Assembly: GCA_016192455.1 (NCBI GenBank)
Contig: JACPUC010000026.1
Location: 186,001-250,000 of the forward strand
DNA length: 64,000 nt
From: Candidatus Tectimicrobiota bacterium
GTDB taxonomy: Bacteria; JACPUC01
Direction of reading: 5' to 3'
Shown here: positions 26,594 through 35,673 of the stretch, piece after piece
Layout of the letters: every line of letters starts with the position of its first letter
Numbering within the stretch: position 1 is the first letter of the stretch
Position numbers and translations under genes: made by a program
The notes under the pieces: generated by a model
Databases searched by the model: none
What the model was told of the DNA's origin: nothing
What the model saw: only the letters and a program-made list of their open reading frames with translations

Positions 26594-27217
26594 CTACTTT
26601 GGACTATTTTGCTTAGCCGGCTCAGGCGCCTTGGCGGGCTCAGCGGGCTTCATCGGCGCCGCCGCCTTGGGCGGCTCGGCCGCTTTTGCCGGTGCAGCGG
26701 GCGCAGCCGCCTTTGCCGGTGCAGCCGCCTTTGCAGGCGCGGCTGGCTTCGAAGCTTTCGCCGGCGCGGCGCGGCCGGCCTTGGGTGCGGGCTTGGCAGC
26801 GGCGGGCTTGGCGGCCGGCTTGGCGGCAGGCTTAGCGGCGGCGGGCTTGGCAGCGGGCTTCGCGGCGGCGGGCTTGGAGACTTTCTCCATGCCGCTCACC
26901 CGCAACTCCGTGCCGATGAGTCGATCATCCTGGCGCGTATACTTCAACGAGACTCGCTTGCCCTTCTGAAGATCGCCGAGGCTCTTGATCCCTCTGAGCT
27001 TCGCAGCCTTGTCGAGCGTGACGCCGACCGTCAGCGTCCCCTTCTTCGCTGGCACTTCGATCACCACCGCATTCTGCGCCACATCAACCGCCGAGACGGC
27101 TCCCGTGGCCCAGCGCACCTGCCCAGGTTCAATGGTCTTCGCCAGAGCCGAAGGAACGAGGATTGCGAGAGCCAGGATGAGCAAGCCAGCCGCAACTGCG
27201 TGTCCGATCCTAATCAT
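26594..27217 (-). CDS. secreted protein with Lys-Pro-Ala repeat tail
   Basis: A 207-residue protein from the ATG at 27217 (GGAGGTGGAAGA upstream). A signal peptide (GLLILALAILVPSALA) precedes a compact domain of about 80 residues (VRWATGAVSAVDVAQNAVVIEVP ... KGKRVSLKYTRQDDRLIGTELRV) that looks like a small beta-barrel. The last 100 residues are low-complexity KPAAAKPAA/APAKAA repeats, positively charged and probably extended, which could bind nucleic acid, peptidoglycan or LPS. The coding DNA is correspondingly repetitive. Family not recognised. Confidence 0.75.
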   Translation of the reverse strand: MIRIGHAVAAGLLILALAILVPSALAKTIEPGQVRWATGAVSAVDVAQNAVVIEVPAKKGTLTVGVTLDKAAKLRGIKSLGDLQKGKRVSLKYTRQDDRLIGTELRVSGMEKVSKPAAAKPAAKPAAAKPAAKPAAKPAAAKPAPKAGRAAPAKASKPAAPAKAAAPAKAAAPAAPAKAAEPPKAAAPMKPAEPAKAPEPAKQNSPK

Positions 27218-27698
27218 TCTTCCACCTCCACTCCTGGGTACCCAGACCCACCGGTCATGATGGATGAGGGAACTTCGCCATGAAGGCTCCGGCATCCCGA
27301 CCGCCACAGGTTCATGCCGCCGCGCGATCGGCGGCGGCGCGGTACTACGGCCCCCTCCACGGATCATTTGGGCGATTCGACGACCTCGCGCCGCGTCCTT
27401 CTCCCTCACCTGCCCTACCACTCAAGTATACATGCCTTCCTGCTGCCTGCCAACGAGAACCCGCAACCATACCGCGGCGCGGCTCTCAAGGCCAGCCCCA
27501 AGGGGCGCTGAGAGGCGCCCCCAGCTTGGGCGAGAATGGGGTGGCGATGTACGGAGGCTTCGCCCTCCTCTTCGTGCCGGGCGGTTGCCGGCCACCGCTC
27601 GCCTGGCGCCACAACGCCGCTGACCACCCCCCTTCCACGCCAGAGCAGCCCGCGCCGCGCCCCCTCCCGCGCCCACCGCGAGGAAGTTCCCAGGCTGC
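27218..27698. other. intergenic, nothing recognised
   Basis: 481 bases upstream of the Lys-Pro-Ala protein gene and downstream of the ABC permease. No gene-like frame, shared repeat or strong hairpin with a T-run was seen. Confidence 0.35.
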
Positions 27699-28529
27699 TC
27701 AGATGCGCCCGCGCGCAAATCGCGTCTCCAGCCGCGCCAGGCAAAACTTATCGACGAGATAGACCATGACGATGATGGCGACGATGGTCGCAAACATGAG
27801 CGGCGTATCGAACTCCTGGCGGGCGCGGTTCATGAGGTAACCGAGTCCGGTATCGGCGCCGAAGAGCTCGGAGATGAGGGAGACCTTCCAGGCCACGCCG
27901 TACGACACCCGCAGCGAGGAGAAGATGAACGGGAAGAGCATCGGCAAGACGACCTTGCGCAGCACCCGCAGACGCGCGCGGGTGAAGCTGTGGGCCATTT
28001 CGAGAATCTCCGTATCGAGCGACTTCATCCCCTCGTACATGTTGATCATGCAGAACGGCAGGAGAATGGCGGTTTCCACGAAGATGACGGAACCATCGGA
28101 GACGCCGAACCAGAGCACGGCGAGGAGCGCCCAGCCAAGGGAGGGGAAGGCATTGAAGAATGGGATGACGCGATCGGCGACGAGGACATCGAACTGCTTC
28201 AGGTAGGTCGGCACGAGCGCCACAAGGCCGCCGAGGACGAGCGCGAGAAAGGTCGAGATGAGGACCCGCGCCAGCGAGGCGTAGGTATGAAGTCCCCAGT
28301 TGGTGCTGAGGTCGAAGAGGAGTTTTGCGCTCAGCTTCAAGACCTTGCCGGGAGCCGGCAGGACGAACTCCGGCAAGCCTTGCGCCGCCCACCACCAGCC
28401 GATGAGGAGCAGAAGGATCACCAGCTCCGCCAGCATGCGGTTCTTGGTGACCGTGAAGCGGCGCACGCCAACCGTGCCGGCCCTGGTATCTTCCGACGGC
28501 AATGGGGCGACGCTCATACCTTCGCGCAC
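27699..28529 (-). CDS. ABC transporter permease, nitrate/sulfonate/taurine type
   Basis: A 276-residue inner-membrane protein of the SsuC/TauC/NrtB type with six helices. The cytoplasmic EAA loop reads SFTRARLRVLRKVVLPMLFPFIFSSLRVSYGVAWKV, the contact site for the ATPase. A downstream ATG four codons in (MSVAPLPSED) is an alternative start. The upstream neighbour on the same strand encodes the binding protein, now broken by a stop codon. No ATPase gene is in the window, so the system is incomplete here. Confidence 0.88.
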   Translation of the reverse strand: MREGMSVAPLPSEDTRAGTVGVRRFTVTKNRMLAELVILLLLIGWWWAAQGLPEFVLPAPGKVLKLSAKLLFDLSTNWGLHTYASLARVLISTFLALVLGGLVALVPTYLKQFDVLVADRVIPFFNAFPSLGWALLAVLWFGVSDGSVIFVETAILLPFCMINMYEGMKSLDTEILEMAHSFTRARLRVLRKVVLPMLFPFIFSSLRVSYGVAWKVSLISELFGADTGLGYLMNRARQEFDTPLMFATIVAIIVMVYLVDKFCLARLETRFARGRI

Positions 28530-28622
28530 TCCATCTGCTGGCGCAGGGGGACACCCAGCATGAGAGGATCACCACCGGCTGCGCAGGGCGCCGCCGCGCA
28601 CGGAAGACCGGCGCACGAACCT

Positions 28623-29675
28623 CTACTTCTTCGCCCAGTAGCCGCGGAAGAGCATGCTTTCTACCGGCGGGTAGCTGTCGATGAAACCCGCCTCCTTCGA
28701 CAACCGCAGGAGCGTATCGAGGGTTTTGATGTCGATCTCCCCCAGTTCGCCGGTGATGGTGTTCCACTCCATCCAGTCGAGGAACATCTAGGCGGGGCGA
28801 TCGTTCAGTTTCGCCAGCTCTTGGGCGACCTCTTGCGCATGTTCGCGGGAGTACTTGCTCGACTCGTAGCTCAACCGCTGCTCCACTTCAATGAGCTTCG
28901 CTTTTTTCGCCAGCACGCTGTCGTACGTGATGTACACCGAGGGCATGAACTTGACCTGAAAGAAGTCGCGGAACTCCGGCACGGTGTCCTGCAGGACCTG
29001 GTACTCACCGGAATCGAGCACCTTGCGGGCAAAACTCTGGAGCGTGAAGCCGGCATCCACCCGGTCTTTCAGGAGCGTGGTCCCGATGGTGGTGATGGGG
29101 ATCTCCTGGCAGCGGATGTCGCCTCCCTTGGAGATATTCAGCCCGTTCTTCTTCCAGAGCAGGAGCTGCATCTGCGCCACTGAGGTCGAGCCTAGGGAGA
29201 AGACGGCGACGGTCTTACCCTTGAGCTGCTCCGGCTTGGTGATTGGCGAGCCCTTCTTGGTGAACAGGATCTGCCCGCCGGTGGCGGTCAGGCCCCCCAT
29301 GATGATCTTCACATCCAGGCCGCGCTGGCGCGCCCGCACGGCCCCGAGGATCGAGGTCTCGGCGATATCGAACTGGCGCGAGCCGGTGGCCTGAATGAGC
29401 GCCGAGATGTCCAGCCCCGTCAGCTTCAGGTCTACCAGGTCAGATTTCACCTTGCCGCTCGCAATGGCAGGATAGACGGCATCGTAGCCCTTGTCGAAAA
29501 AATGCGCCATGGTGATCGTCTCTTTCGCGGCCGCGCCGCCTCGTGAGCCGAGGATCACCAGCCCCAGCAGCATGAGCACGAACCACGATCCCCTCCACGA
29601 CCTCCCCCCCCCGATTGCGAATCGACCTCCATCTCCATTCAGGCGACAGAGCCTGGCGACAACGCTGCACCCCAC
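28623..29675 (-). pseudogene. ABC substrate-binding protein (NMT1/SsuA-like) interrupted by an in-frame amber codon
   Basis: The reading frame encodes a signal segment (WFVLMLLGLVILGSRGGAAA) and a NMT1/TauA-like binding protein (TITMAHFFDKGYDAVYPAI ... GLDVKIIMGGLTATGG). It ends with TAG at 28788-28790 after LNDRPA. The same frame then continues for 54 codons, MFLDWMEWNTITGELGEIDI to MLFRGYWAKK, ending in TAG at 28623. That segment looks like the normal C-terminus of the family. So one nonsense codon removes the last 15% of the protein, including part of a lobe. It could be a genuine pseudogene, a recent mutation or a base-call error. Confidence 0.8.
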
Positions 29676-29912
29676 TCCGCAGACCCAGCTTCATCTACAT
29701 GCAGACCGGGAGCGACAGAGAGGGTGACCGGAGCATTGTCAAAAGGAGCAAGCCTTGCTACAGTACCTCAAGTATGGGAAAAGTTCCAGGGGCGCGGGCG
29801 CGGCGTCCCCTGTAGGAACGCGGCAGGCGCGACGGCACAGCAAGTCAACCCCGGGCATGTGGGAGGCGCATCGCTTACACTCCCACGCACCCATCAGGTG
29901 AGATAGAGAGCC

Positions 29913-31607
29913 ATGAGTCCCTTCGATGCAATCACCTTGGAGCTGATGTGGAGCCGCCTCATCTCGATCGCGCAGGAGCAGGCGCGGGCGCTCGTCCAGG
30001 CATCGTTCTCCACCCTCGTGGGGGAGACCGAGGACATCGCCAGCGGCATCTACGACGCGCAGGGAAACATCATCGCGCAGGGGGTCACCGGCACGCAAGG
30101 CATCCTCATCGGCATGGGGCGGGGGATCAAGCACATCCTCGCCCAGTTCCCCCCCGAACGCCTGCGGCCCGGCGATGTCCTCATCTGCAACGACCCCTGG
30201 CTGTTCACCGGGCACAAGTTCGACATCACCATTGCCATGCCGGTCTTTCTGGGGGGTCGCTTCGTCGGCATGACCGGCACCGTCTCGCACGCCACGGATG
30301 TCGGCGGCATCAAGTCGCCCGGCGACTCGGAGGAGGTCTACGAGGAGGGCTTGCACATCCCCATCCTGAAGCTCTACAAGGCCGGCAAGCTGAATGAGGA
30401 TGTGCACGAGATGATCCGCTCAAACGTGCGCATGGAGACCCTGGTCATGGGTGACCTCATGGCTCAGGTGGCAGCCTGCGAGGTGGGACAGCACAAGGTG
30501 CAAGCGTTCCTGCGGGAGTACGAGCTCGACAGCCTGGAGGCTCTCTCGACGGCCATCATGGAGCGCACCGAGGCCGCCGTGAAGGCGGCCATCCGCGCCT
30601 TCCCCGACGGGAGCTGGTCACACACCGTGCTGCTGGACGGCATGGAGGAGCCCCTGCAGGTGCGGGCGCGCCTCACGGTGCAGGGCGAGGAGATGCTGGT
30701 GGACTTCGCCGGCAGCTCGCCGCAGACGACCCGCGGCGCCATCAACGCGGTGAAGAACTTCACCGACGCCTACACCCTGCACGCTATCAAGACGCTGCTG
30801 CTGAGCGACGTGCCGAACAACGAGGGCTTCTTCCGCTCGGTGCGCATCGAGGCGCCGGCGGGCACGATTGTCAATGCCAGCTTCCCGGCGCCGGTGATGT
30901 CCCGCCAGATGATGACTTCCTTCGTCTCCTCCGCCGTCTTCGGCTGCCTGACGCAGGCGCTGCCGGGACGGGTCATCGCCGAGTCGGGGATCACGCAGAT
31001 GGGTCTGATCAACGGCCATGACGCCGGCGGCCGGCCGTACGTCTACTGGCTGCTGGGATTCGGCGGCATGGGGGGACGGCCGGGGATGGACGGCCACCAC
31101 GCCACGAATTTCCCAGCCAACATCGGCAATGTGCCTGTCGAAATCATTGAGGCTCTGACGCCGGTGCGGGTGGTGCGCAAGGGCCTCATTCCCGACTCCG
31201 GCGGCGCCGGCAAGTGGCGCGGCGGCTGCGACCAGGAGATCACCGTCACCGTCGCCAGCCCCTATCCGGCCACCATCAACTGCTTCTTCGAGCGCACCAC
31301 GGTGGAGCCGCGCGGCTACCACGGCGGGAGGAACGGCCGCCGCGCCATCGCCCAGATCAACGGCCGGGAGGTCCACCCGAAGCGCAAGGCTCTCCTGCAA
31401 CCGGGCGACGAGCTCACCTACAGCAGTTGCGGCGGCGGCGGGCTCTTCCCGGCCGAGGAGCGGGATGCGGAGGCGGTGCTGCGGGACGTTTTGGAAGGCT
31501 ACGTGAGTGTGGAAGCGGCGCGCCGCGACTACAAGGTAGCCCTGGACCTGGCGACGCTGACGGTGGACGCGGAGGAGACAGCGAAGCTGCGCCGCGATGG
31601 GATGTAG
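29913..31607 (+). CDS. hydantoinase B / oxoprolinase-family subunit (HyuB), orphan
   Basis: A 564-residue HyuB-family protein (MSPFDAITLELMWSRLISIAQEQARALVQASFS, GDVLICNDPW, VSHATDVGGIKSPGD, GSSPQTTRGAINAVKN and LIPDSGGAGKWRGGCDQEI). It is the metal-binding half of ATP-dependent hydantoinases/oxoprolinases; related proteins occur in acetone/acetophenone carboxylases and caprolactamase. The ATP-binding HyuA partner that normally precedes it is missing from this window. It is transcribed divergently from the broken binding-protein gene. Substrate unknown. Confidence 0.88.
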   Translation: MSPFDAITLELMWSRLISIAQEQARALVQASFSTLVGETEDIASGIYDAQGNIIAQGVTGTQGILIGMGRGIKHILAQFPPERLRPGDVLICNDPWLFTGHKFDITIAMPVFLGGRFVGMTGTVSHATDVGGIKSPGDSEEVYEEGLHIPILKLYKAGKLNEDVHEMIRSNVRMETLVMGDLMAQVAACEVGQHKVQAFLREYELDSLEALSTAIMERTEAAVKAAIRAFPDGSWSHTVLLDGMEEPLQVRARLTVQGEEMLVDFAGSSPQTTRGAINAVKNFTDAYTLHAIKTLLLSDVPNNEGFFRSVRIEAPAGTIVNASFPAPVMSRQMMTSFVSSAVFGCLTQALPGRVIAESGITQMGLINGHDAGGRPYVYWLLGFGGMGGRPGMDGHHATNFPANIGNVPVEIIEALTPVRVVRKGLIPDSGGAGKWRGGCDQEITVTVASPYPATINCFFERTTVEPRGYHGGRNGRRAIAQINGREVHPKRKALLQPGDELTYSSCGGGGLFPAEERDAEAVLRDVLEGYVSVEAARRDYKVALDLATLTVDAEETAKLRRDGM

Positions 31608-31765
31608 TCTTGCCACGCTTCAGGCAGGTCCCCATGGGCCTGCGGCCCGCCCGCGAAGCTGATGAGAATGGGGTATGCTCGGCGGTACCGTTTGCGCAAC
31701 GATGTTGACCGTTCCTTGGTACGCGCCGGTCTGCCGAACGGGAGAATCGCGGATGATCGCCGATG

Positions 31766-31793
31766 GTAGGGGCGGTTCGCGAAGCGCCCCTAC
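31766..31793. repeat. 28-bp palindromic REP-like repeat, copy 1
   Basis: An almost perfect palindrome starting GTAGGGGCGGTTCGCGAA and ending CGCCCCTAC; a single mismatched pair breaks the symmetry. It lies between the convergent hydantoinase-B and FAD-oxidoreductase genes. A second copy is at 56156-56183. As RNA it forms a stable hairpin and could end transcripts or block 3' exonuclease. The remainder of 31608-31893 shows no gene. Confidence 0.8.
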
Positions 31794-31893
31794 GAGATGA
31801 TCCGTGTGCCTCCGTCGTGCTCACCCATCCGTTCCGGCTGGCTGTCGCGCTTCAACTGCGGTGGCAAACTCGTGAGACGCAGCCGCAGCGTCC

Positions 31894-33318
31894 CTACCGC
31901 GCCTCCCCGCCCTCGTGGTACTCCGCATCGATATTGACCAGCCAGGGATCGTAGCGCCCCAGCCCCAGGACGTTGCGCGCCGCCAGCAGCCCGGTGGCGA
32001 TGGCGTGGTCCTGATTGTTGTACTTGAACATGCCGGAACGGCCGATGGGCTGCAGGTTCGTCAGCCGGTCGAGCCAAGCTTTGATGATGGCGATGTGCTC
32101 GTGGTAGCCGAGTTCGATCACGGGGTAGGCTTGCTGGCTGCGCACGACGAAGCCTGAGAGCACGTCGCGGGGGTGAACGAAGCCCATCTGCCGCAGCTCG
32201 TCCGCGGCCACCTCGATGAGCTCCTCATCGGCGCGCTTCCAGAAATCGTCCCCCTCAAACGCGAAGTATTCCACGGTGAGGGGGCTCGTCCCTTCCCCAT
32301 CGGCCATCTGCGGCGAGAAGTTGCGGTAATTGGCGACCCGCGCCATCCGCACCTCGCGGGAATGCACATAGATCCAGTTGTCGGGAAAGGGGAGGCCCCG
32401 CACTTTCAGGTGCACTCCGAGATGGCCGCGGTAGCGCAGGCGGCGACAGGCGGCCAGGACCGCCTCCGGCGGCGGCGGCTCCAGCATCTCGACCATGGCG
32501 ATGAGCGGCATGCTCGACAGCACCTGCGCTGCTTCGACCTCCTCCTCCTGGCCGTCCGGTCCCTGCGCGACAACGCTGCGAATCCGCATGCCGTCGCGCC
32601 GCAACCCCACCACCCGGCGACCCAGGAGGATCGTCCCACCACGCACCTCCACCAGGTCGGCCAGCTTTTCGTAGAACATGCCGGCGCCATGGCGAGGGAA
32701 GAGGAACTCATCCACGAGGGTTTTCACGGTATGCTTCTTGGGACTGAGCAGCGCGTGCTTCAGCGCCACGCCCAGACTCAGCCCCTTGATGCGCTGCGCC
32801 GCCCAATCGGCGCCGATGCGGTCGCAGGAGATGCCCCAGACCTTTTCCGTGTAGGTTTTGAAGAAGGTCTCGTAGAGGCGCGCCCCGAAGTGGTCGATCA
32901 TCCACTCCTCGAAGGTGTGCTGCGGGCGCGGCGCCAGGCGATGCCGCAGGCGCGCCCGGGCGTAGCTCAGGAACATCAACACCGCGCTCGCCGGGCCGAC
33001 GCCGAAGAGCGCGTTCACCGGTGAGAGCGGGTAGTTGAAGAGCTTGTTGCGGTAATGGATGCGGGTCAGGCGAGCGACGCGCAGCAGGTCCTCCGCCACG
33101 ACCTCGACAAAGAGCTGGTGCACCTCCTCGTTCCTGGTGAAGAAGCGGTGCGGCCCGATGTCGAAGCGGCAGCCGTCATGCTGGATGGTGCGCGCCAACC
33201 CGCCCACCTGCTCGAGGCGCTCCAGCACCCGCACCGAGGCGCCGTGCCGGGTCAGTTCGTAGGCCGCGGCGAGACCGGAGGGCCCGGCTCCAAGAATGAC
33301 GGCATCGGCTCCAGGCAT
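31894..33318 (-). CDS. FAD-dependent amine-oxidase-like / UDP-galactopyranose-mutase-like oxidoreductase
   Basis: A protein of 474 residues from the ATG at 33318. The N-terminal dinucleotide-binding motif is AVILGAGPSGLAAAYELTRHGASVRVLER, followed by GGLARTIQHDGCRFDIGPHRFFT, typical of the NAD(P)-binding Rossmann/UDP-galactopyranose-mutase-like group. The C-terminus has a PIGRSGMFKYNNQDHAIATGLLAARNVLG motif for FAD. Relatives act in polysaccharide or carotenoid-type chemistry. The substrate cannot be named. The 5' flank (33319-33572) holds no gene. Confidence 0.8.
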   Translation of the reverse strand: MPGADAVILGAGPSGLAAAYELTRHGASVRVLERLEQVGGLARTIQHDGCRFDIGPHRFFTRNEEVHQLFVEVVAEDLLRVARLTRIHYRNKLFNYPLSPVNALFGVGPASAVLMFLSYARARLRHRLAPRPQHTFEEWMIDHFGARLYETFFKTYTEKVWGISCDRIGADWAAQRIKGLSLGVALKHALLSPKKHTVKTLVDEFLFPRHGAGMFYEKLADLVEVRGGTILLGRRVVGLRRDGMRIRSVVAQGPDGQEEEVEAAQVLSSMPLIAMVEMLEPPPPEAVLAACRRLRYRGHLGVHLKVRGLPFPDNWIYVHSREVRMARVANYRNFSPQMADGEGTSPLTVEYFAFEGDDFWKRADEELIEVAADELRQMGFVHPRDVLSGFVVRSQQAYPVIELGYHEHIAIIKAWLDRLTNLQPIGRSGMFKYNNQDHAIATGLLAARNVLGLGRYDPWLVNIDAEYHEGGEAR

Positions 33319-33572
33319 GGGCGTCTTGCGTGCGGGGCAAAAGAAACTCTGGGCAGCTTTTTGGCCGCTGCTCGCACGATCGTTGAAGATAGAGAAATCC
33401 GGCGCGCAAGACAAGGGCGAGGGGCAGGATGTGGTGGGGAAGCGAGGCGGGGGCGAGCGGCCGGCAGAGAGAAGCCTTGCCCGCCATGGCTGGTCAGGCC
33501 GGTGGCAGGCGAGCAAGGTTCCCCTCGCCGCGCCTGGAATCGGCGAGGCAGGATGGGGGCTTTACCCCGCCA

Positions 33573-33769
33573 AGTGTGCTGTTTCACACATTCTATCGCA
33601 AGAATTTGCGAGGGAGCCTCGCCCCCTCGCGCACCCCGACTACGCGAGCTGCCGCGCAGCTCGCGAGGATTGGGGGTGTGGGGAAGCAAAGGTCTTGCGC
33701 AAAAACTCCCCCACCACATGGCCCGAAGAAGGCGTCCGATTAAGGAGGGAATTTGTGTGACGTAACACT
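33573..33769 (-). repeat. 197-bp intergenic element, copy B
   Basis: Reverse complement of copy A (22242-22438), same length and about 95% identical, with the same AGTGT/ACACT termini and internal hairpins. On the minus strand it begins exactly at the TAG stop codon of the short-chain dehydrogenase gene (TAG then TGTTACG), the same junction as in copy A. The two copies are 11 kb apart and inverted. Confidence 0.85.
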
Positions 33770-34583
33770 ACGAAGCGAAGTGGCAGGAGACCCCGCCGTC
33801 GACGGGGAGCGCCACGCCGGTGATGAAGCGGGACTGGTCACTCACCAGGAAGAGGGCGGCCTCGCCGATGTCCTTCGGGTCGGCGAGATACCCCACGAGG
33901 ATGCCGCGGAGCATGTGCTGGCGGGTTGCCTCGGGGTCGGGCGATTCATTGATGATCCGCTCGATGCCGCGCGTCGTGGCAAAGCTCGGGCAGATGCAGT
34001 TGACGCGGATGTTCTGGGCGCTGTACTCCACCGCCAGGGCGCGCGTGAGCTGCACCACGCCCCCCTTCGCGGCGCAGTAGGCCGCCTCGTTGGGGCGCCC
34101 GTTCAGCCCGGCCACCGAGGCGATGTTGAGGATCACCCCGCCCCCCTTCTCGAGCATGTGCGGGATGGTGTATTTCGACGTCAGGTAGATCGAGGTGAGG
34201 TTCACCGCGAGGGTGCGATCCCACAGCTCCTCGGGCAGGTCCGCCAGCTTGCCGGTGTAGCCGAAGGTGCCGCCGGCGTTGTTGACCAGGATGTCAAGCC
34301 GACCGAAGCGCGCGATGGTCTGCTTGATGACCTCCTGGACGCTCTGCGACACCGACACATCCATCTTCACGGCGAACGCCGCGACGCCGAGCGCCTCGGC
34401 CTGCTCGACGGTGCCCGCGCCGCGCTTCGATGAGATGTCGGCGATGACGACATTCGCCCCCGCCGCCGCGAGCTTCAGGGCGATTGCTTCGCCAAGCCCC
34501 GCCCCCCCCGCGGTGATGAGGGCACTCTTGCCTACCAGCAACTTCGCCGTCTGCGTCGCGGCCTGAGCTTCAGCCTGCGTCAT
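33768..34583 (-). CDS. short-chain dehydrogenase/reductase
   Basis: A 271-residue classical SDR from the ATG at 34583 (AAGGAGCAG upstream). NAD(P) site TAGGAGLGEAI, the acidic/aliphatic beta2 segment VVIADIS, NNAGG, and the catalytic Ser-Tyr-Lys in NIASVAGLNGRPNEAAYCAAKGG; GITGVALPVDGG at the C-terminus. VIADI with Asp after beta2 suggests NAD+. It is the last gene of the acyl-CoA dehydrogenase-hcrCAB run, so a 3-hydroxyacyl-CoA or alicyclic alcohol dehydrogenase role is plausible but inferred. Confidence 0.88.
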   Translation of the reverse strand: MTQAEAQAATQTAKLLVGKSALITAGGAGLGEAIALKLAAAGANVVIADISSKRGAGTVEQAEALGVAAFAVKMDVSVSQSVQEVIKQTIARFGRLDILVNNAGGTFGYTGKLADLPEELWDRTLAVNLTSIYLTSKYTIPHMLEKGGGVILNIASVAGLNGRPNEAAYCAAKGGVVQLTRALAVEYSAQNIRVNCICPSFATTRGIERIINESPDPEATRQHMLRGILVGYLADPKDIGEAALFLVSDQSRFITGVALPVDGGVSCHFAS

Positions 34584-34683
34584 CAGCACTGCTCCTTCTC
34601 GCACCTCACCGCCGTGCGGCGCGTGGCAACGGCTGGCGGCTTATCGACCGCCAACCCCTCGCGCACTCGCAGAGACTTCCCTC

Positions 34684-35673
34684 TTAGACACCCGCCAGGG
34701 CGCGCAGGCGGCGCTCGAAGAGGATGCGCACCATGCGTTTCCGATGACCCGGCTCGGCATTCGTCGTCTTGGTCGGGTGAGCGGCTTTCCAGAGCGCCTG
34801 ACCGGCGGCGCTGATGCTCTCCGGCGTCAGCGGCTCATTCTCCAGAATGCGCGCCGCCTCGTCAACGAGGAAGGGCCGCGCCTCCAAGCCTGTCAGGGCG
34901 ATGCGGGCGCTGCGGCAGTGACCGTTGGCGCCGGCGCGCACCAGCGACACGGCGATGCCGGCAAGGGGAAAGTCGATGGTGCCGCGGCGCCGGAACTTCT
35001 CGTAGAAACCACAGGCGCCGAGCTCCGGCGGCGGCACCTGGAACGAGGTGATGATCTCCGCCGGCTTCAGGGTAAATGGGTGCTTCCCGTCGTTCGTGTA
35101 GAGATCGGCCAGAGGAAACCGCCGGACGCCGCCCGGCCCCTCGACGGTCACCGTGGCGCCGAGGGCCAGGAGCGCCGGGGCCACGTCGCCCGAGAAGGCC
35201 GCCACGCACTCCTGCTTACCGTGCACGACGTAGCAGACCTCCCCATCCTCCTTGAAGCAGGGGCCGTAGCTCCGGCGCCAGAACTCGTCCTGGTTGTAGT
35301 AGCGGCAGCGGGTGTCGAGGCAGGCGTTGCCGCCCACCGTCCCCATGTTCTGGTGATGCCAGCTTCCGGCTTTCGAGGCCGCCTCCTGGAGCAGCGGGTA
35401 GTGCTGCGCCACCAGCGGCGAGGTCTTCAGCTCCTGCAGGGTGACGAGCGCCCCGATCCGCAGGCCGCCGGCATCGTAGGCCAGGCGGCGCAGCTCGGCC
35501 ACGCGGCGCAGCCCCACGAGGTGGCGGGGGGTGAACAGGCCCTGCTTCATGGAGACGAGGAGGTCCGTCCCTCCGGCCATCAGCTTCGCCTCGGCGGGGT
35601 TCTCCTGCAGGACGGCGCAGGCCTCCTTCACGGAGCGCACCGCATGGTACCTGAACGTGGGCAAGAGTAGCAT
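34684..35673 (-). CDS. hcrB: 4-hydroxybenzoyl-CoA reductase, FAD/[4Fe-4S] subunit
   Basis: A 329-residue FAD-binding subunit of the xanthine-oxidase family. What marks it as 4-hydroxybenzoyl-CoA reductase is the extra loop at residues 123-156 (bases 35206-35307). It has four Cys (C123, C139, C147, C156) within TRCRYYNQDEFWRR, GPC, EVC and KQEC. The spacing C-x15-C-x7-C-x8-C is what I recall for the additional [4Fe-4S] cluster of the Thauera aromatica enzyme, which ordinary xanthine-dehydrogenase FAD subunits lack. The cluster helps drive electrons towards the phenolic ring. The FAD motif LMAGGTDLL and MGTVGGNACLDTRC are present. Its ATG directly follows the hcrA stop (TGAATG), with AGGAGGGG inside the hcrA end. 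Confidence 0.92.
   Translation of the reverse strand: MLLLPTFRYHAVRSVKEACAVLQENPAEAKLMAGGTDLLVSMKQGLFTPRHLVGLRRVAELRRLAYDAGGLRIGALVTLQELKTSPLVAQHYPLLQEAASKAGSWHHQNMGTVGGNACLDTRCRYYNQDEFWRRSYGPCFKEDGEVCYVVHGKQECVAAFSGDVAPALLALGATVTVEGPGGVRRFPLADLYTNDGKHPFTLKPAEIITSFQVPPPELGACGFYEKFRRRGTIDFPLAGIAVSLVRAGANGHCRSARIALTGLEARPFLVDEAARILENEPLTPESISAAGQALWKAAHPTKTTNAEPGHRKRMVRILFERRLRALAGV

Noticed and set aside
26640-26890. Repetitive DNA that might be a CRISPR array
   Set aside because: The repeats are in frame and encode the Lys-Pro-Ala tail; there are no unique spacers. No CRISPR or cas gene was seen anywhere in the window.
28788-28790. TAG as recoded pyrrolysine
   Set aside because: Many genes in the window use TAG as a normal stop and the position is not a known pyrrolysine site; a nonsense change or base error is simpler.
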